From assembly GCA_024691065.1 (NCBI GenBank), contig JAILOA010000286.1, positions 1 to 7,298 of the forward strand: a stretch of DNA of 7,298 nt. The letters are read 5' to 3'. Origin of the DNA: Lachnospiraceae bacterium (lineage in GTDB: Bacteria > Bacillota > Clostridia > Lachnospirales > Lachnospiraceae). Positions 6,226 to 7,298 of this stretch are shown here, one piece after another. The position numbers were made by a program, and so were the translations under genes. The stretch's first letter is position 1, and every line of letters starts with the position of its first letter. The notes under the pieces are model-generated. The model worked only from the letters and a program-made list of their open reading frames with translations, made no database searches and was not told the origin of the DNA.

Positions 6226-6284
6226 AATCAATAGTTTTAAACTTATTATTGGCTTTTTATTAACTATGGAAAAGAGGGTAAAGA

Positions 6285-7298
6285 ATGAGTAATATTCCAA
6301 AAATTAAAGTGGGAATTGTGGCTGTGAGCCGCGATTGTTTCCCGGCAAATTTATCGGTTGACAGAAGAAAGGCGCTTGTAAAGGCTTACACAGATAAGTA
6401 TGATGCAAGCGATATTTATGAATGTCCTATTTGTATTATTGAGAGCGAGATTCATATGGTTGAGGCTCTTAAGGATGTTCAGGAGCAGGGCTGTGAAGCT
6501 CTTTGCGTATATCTTGGTAACTTCGGTCCGGAGATATCGGAAACGCTTTTAGCAAAGCATTTTGACGGACCTGTTATGTTTTGTGCCGCTGCAGAGGAAA
6601 CCTCAGCAAACGGCGGTCTTGTACAGGGCAGAGGTGATGCTTATTGTGGTATGCTTAATGCAAGCTATAATCTTAAGCTTCGTAACATTAAGGCTTATAT
6701 ACCTGAGTATCCGGTTGGAGATGCAGTTGAATGTGCAGATATGATTCATGAGTTTTTGCCTGTTGCAAGGGCTGTATATGCACTTCAGAATTTAAAGATT
6801 ATAAGTTTTGGACCACGTCCGCTTAACTTCCTTGCTTGTAATGCACCTATTAAGCCATTGTATGATATTGGTGTTGAGATAGAGGAAAACTCTGAGCTTG
6901 ACTTGTTCGAGGCATTTAATAAGCATGAAAATGATGAGAGAATTCCGGCTGTTGTGGAAGATATGGCGAATGAACTCGGAGCCGGTAATAAGAAGCCTGA
7001 GATTCTTAATAAGCTTGCACAATACGAGCTTACACTTCTTGATTGGATTGAAGAGCATAGGGGCTATAGAAAGTATGTAGCTATTGCCGGTAAGTGTTGG
7101 CCGGCTTTCCAGACACAGTTTGGATTTGTTCCTTGTTTCGTTAACAGCCGTCTTACTAAGCTTGGTATTCCTGTATCATGTGAGGTTGATATTTACGGTG
7201 CATTAAGCGAGTTTATCGGAACAGTAGTAAGTCAGGATGCAGTAACTCTTCTTGATATTAACAATACTGTACCGGATGATATTTATAATGAGGATATC
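6285..7298 (+). CDS. L-fucose/L-arabinose isomerase-family protein, C-terminus cut by window edge
   Basis: The frame is open for 338 codons from ATG at 6285 (GAGGG 6 nt upstream) to the window end. It is not a second copy of FucI: overall similarity is low and the N-terminus is shorter. It resembles the broader L-fucose/L-arabinose isomerase fold family (about 480-500 residues as I recall), whose members are mostly of unknown substrate. Support comes from the window itself: residues 298-326 align without a gap to FucI 340-368. This places E300 on catalytic E342 and D324 on metal-binding D366, both pairs 24 residues apart. The stretch CWPAFQTQFGFVPC (271-284) precedes it, at the place where FucI has its EP..ATEND strand region. 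The third ligand (His) would lie beyond the window. It is probably cytoplasmic: no signal peptide and no membrane segment. The substrate cannot be named; it is likely a sugar ketol-isomerase, with a non-catalytic or unusual-substrate role possible. It has its own promoter, so it may start a sugar-use operon that continues to the right. Confidence 0.85.
   Translation, partial: MSNIPKIKVGIVAVSRDCFPANLSVDRRKALVKAYTDKYDASDIYECPICIIESEIHMVEALKDVQEQGCEALCVYLGNFGPEISETLLAKHFDGPVMFCAAAEETSANGGLVQGRGDAYCGMLNASYNLKLRNIKAYIPEYPVGDAVECADMIHEFLPVARAVYALQNLKIISFGPRPLNFLACNAPIKPLYDIGVEIEENSELDLFEAFNKHENDERIPAVVEDMANELGAGNKKPEILNKLAQYELTLLDWIEEHRGYRKYVAIAGKCWPAFQTQFGFVPCFVNSRLTKLGIPVSCEVDIYGALSEFIGTVVSQDAVTLLDINNTVPDDIYNEDI

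Larger units (their letters stand above)
5919..6284. other. Divergent intergenic region transpeptidase / second isomerase
   Basis: This 366 bp AT-rich spacer contains the transpeptidase promoter (5969-5997), a decayed 13 bp tandem repeat (6010-6074), a group of short palindromes (6103-6151), the promoter of the second isomerase gene (6197-6225) and its ribosome binding site GAGGG (6274-6278). A 7 bp inverted repeat, AAGCTGA (6071-6077) and TCAGCTT (6115-6121), is also present. A 72-codon open frame on the minus strand ending at 5918 runs through the promoter and is not a credible gene. Confidence 0.7.

Overview
The window looks like chromosomal DNA from an AT-rich Gram-positive anaerobe, most likely a clostridium of the Lachnospiraceae type. 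The evidence is the low GC, the strong GGAGG/AAGGA-type ribosome binding sites, a CmpB-family membrane protein, a redox chaperone HslO, an exported YkuD transpeptidase and fucose-isomerase-family enzymes. The family placement is inference from protein character, not from a database search.

Layout from left to right. (1) 1-1011, minus: the N-terminal 337 residues of a CmpB-type (PF06541-like) membrane protein, cut by the window edge, with a four-copy heptad repeat in its cytoplasmic tail. (2) 1012-1260: a gap filled by a degenerate tandem array of about 43 bp units. The last unit runs into the 3' end of the next gene. (3) 1261-2172, minus: hslO (Hsp33), complete. (4) 2173-2510: a divergent intergenic region with a good hslO promoter candidate and two copies of a 31 bp direct repeat. 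(5) 2511-4301, plus: fucI, a full-length classical L-fucose isomerase, followed by a strong hairpin terminator at 4437-4480. (6) 4575-5918, minus: a secreted L,D-transpeptidase with a fibronectin-III-like domain, convergent with fucI. (7) 5919-6284: a second divergent region with a promoter on each strand, a decayed 13 bp periodic repeat and several small palindromes. (8) 6285-7298, plus: the first 338 residues of a second, divergent L-fucose/L-arabinose isomerase-family protein, cut by the window edge.

The genes do not form one operon. fucI appears to be transcribed alone, and the second isomerase starts from its own promoter and may lead an operon beyond the window. The two isomerases share catalytic Glu and Asp at identical spacing, so the region plausibly handles fucose or a related aldose, with the transpeptidase gene sitting between them. 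hslO and the CmpB-like gene may be co-transcribed. I see no mobile element, tRNA, rRNA or CRISPR-Cas locus. The most unusual aspect is the number of short tandem or direct repeats (21 bp coding, about 43 bp intergenic, 31 bp pair, 13 bp tract) in an otherwise ordinary region.
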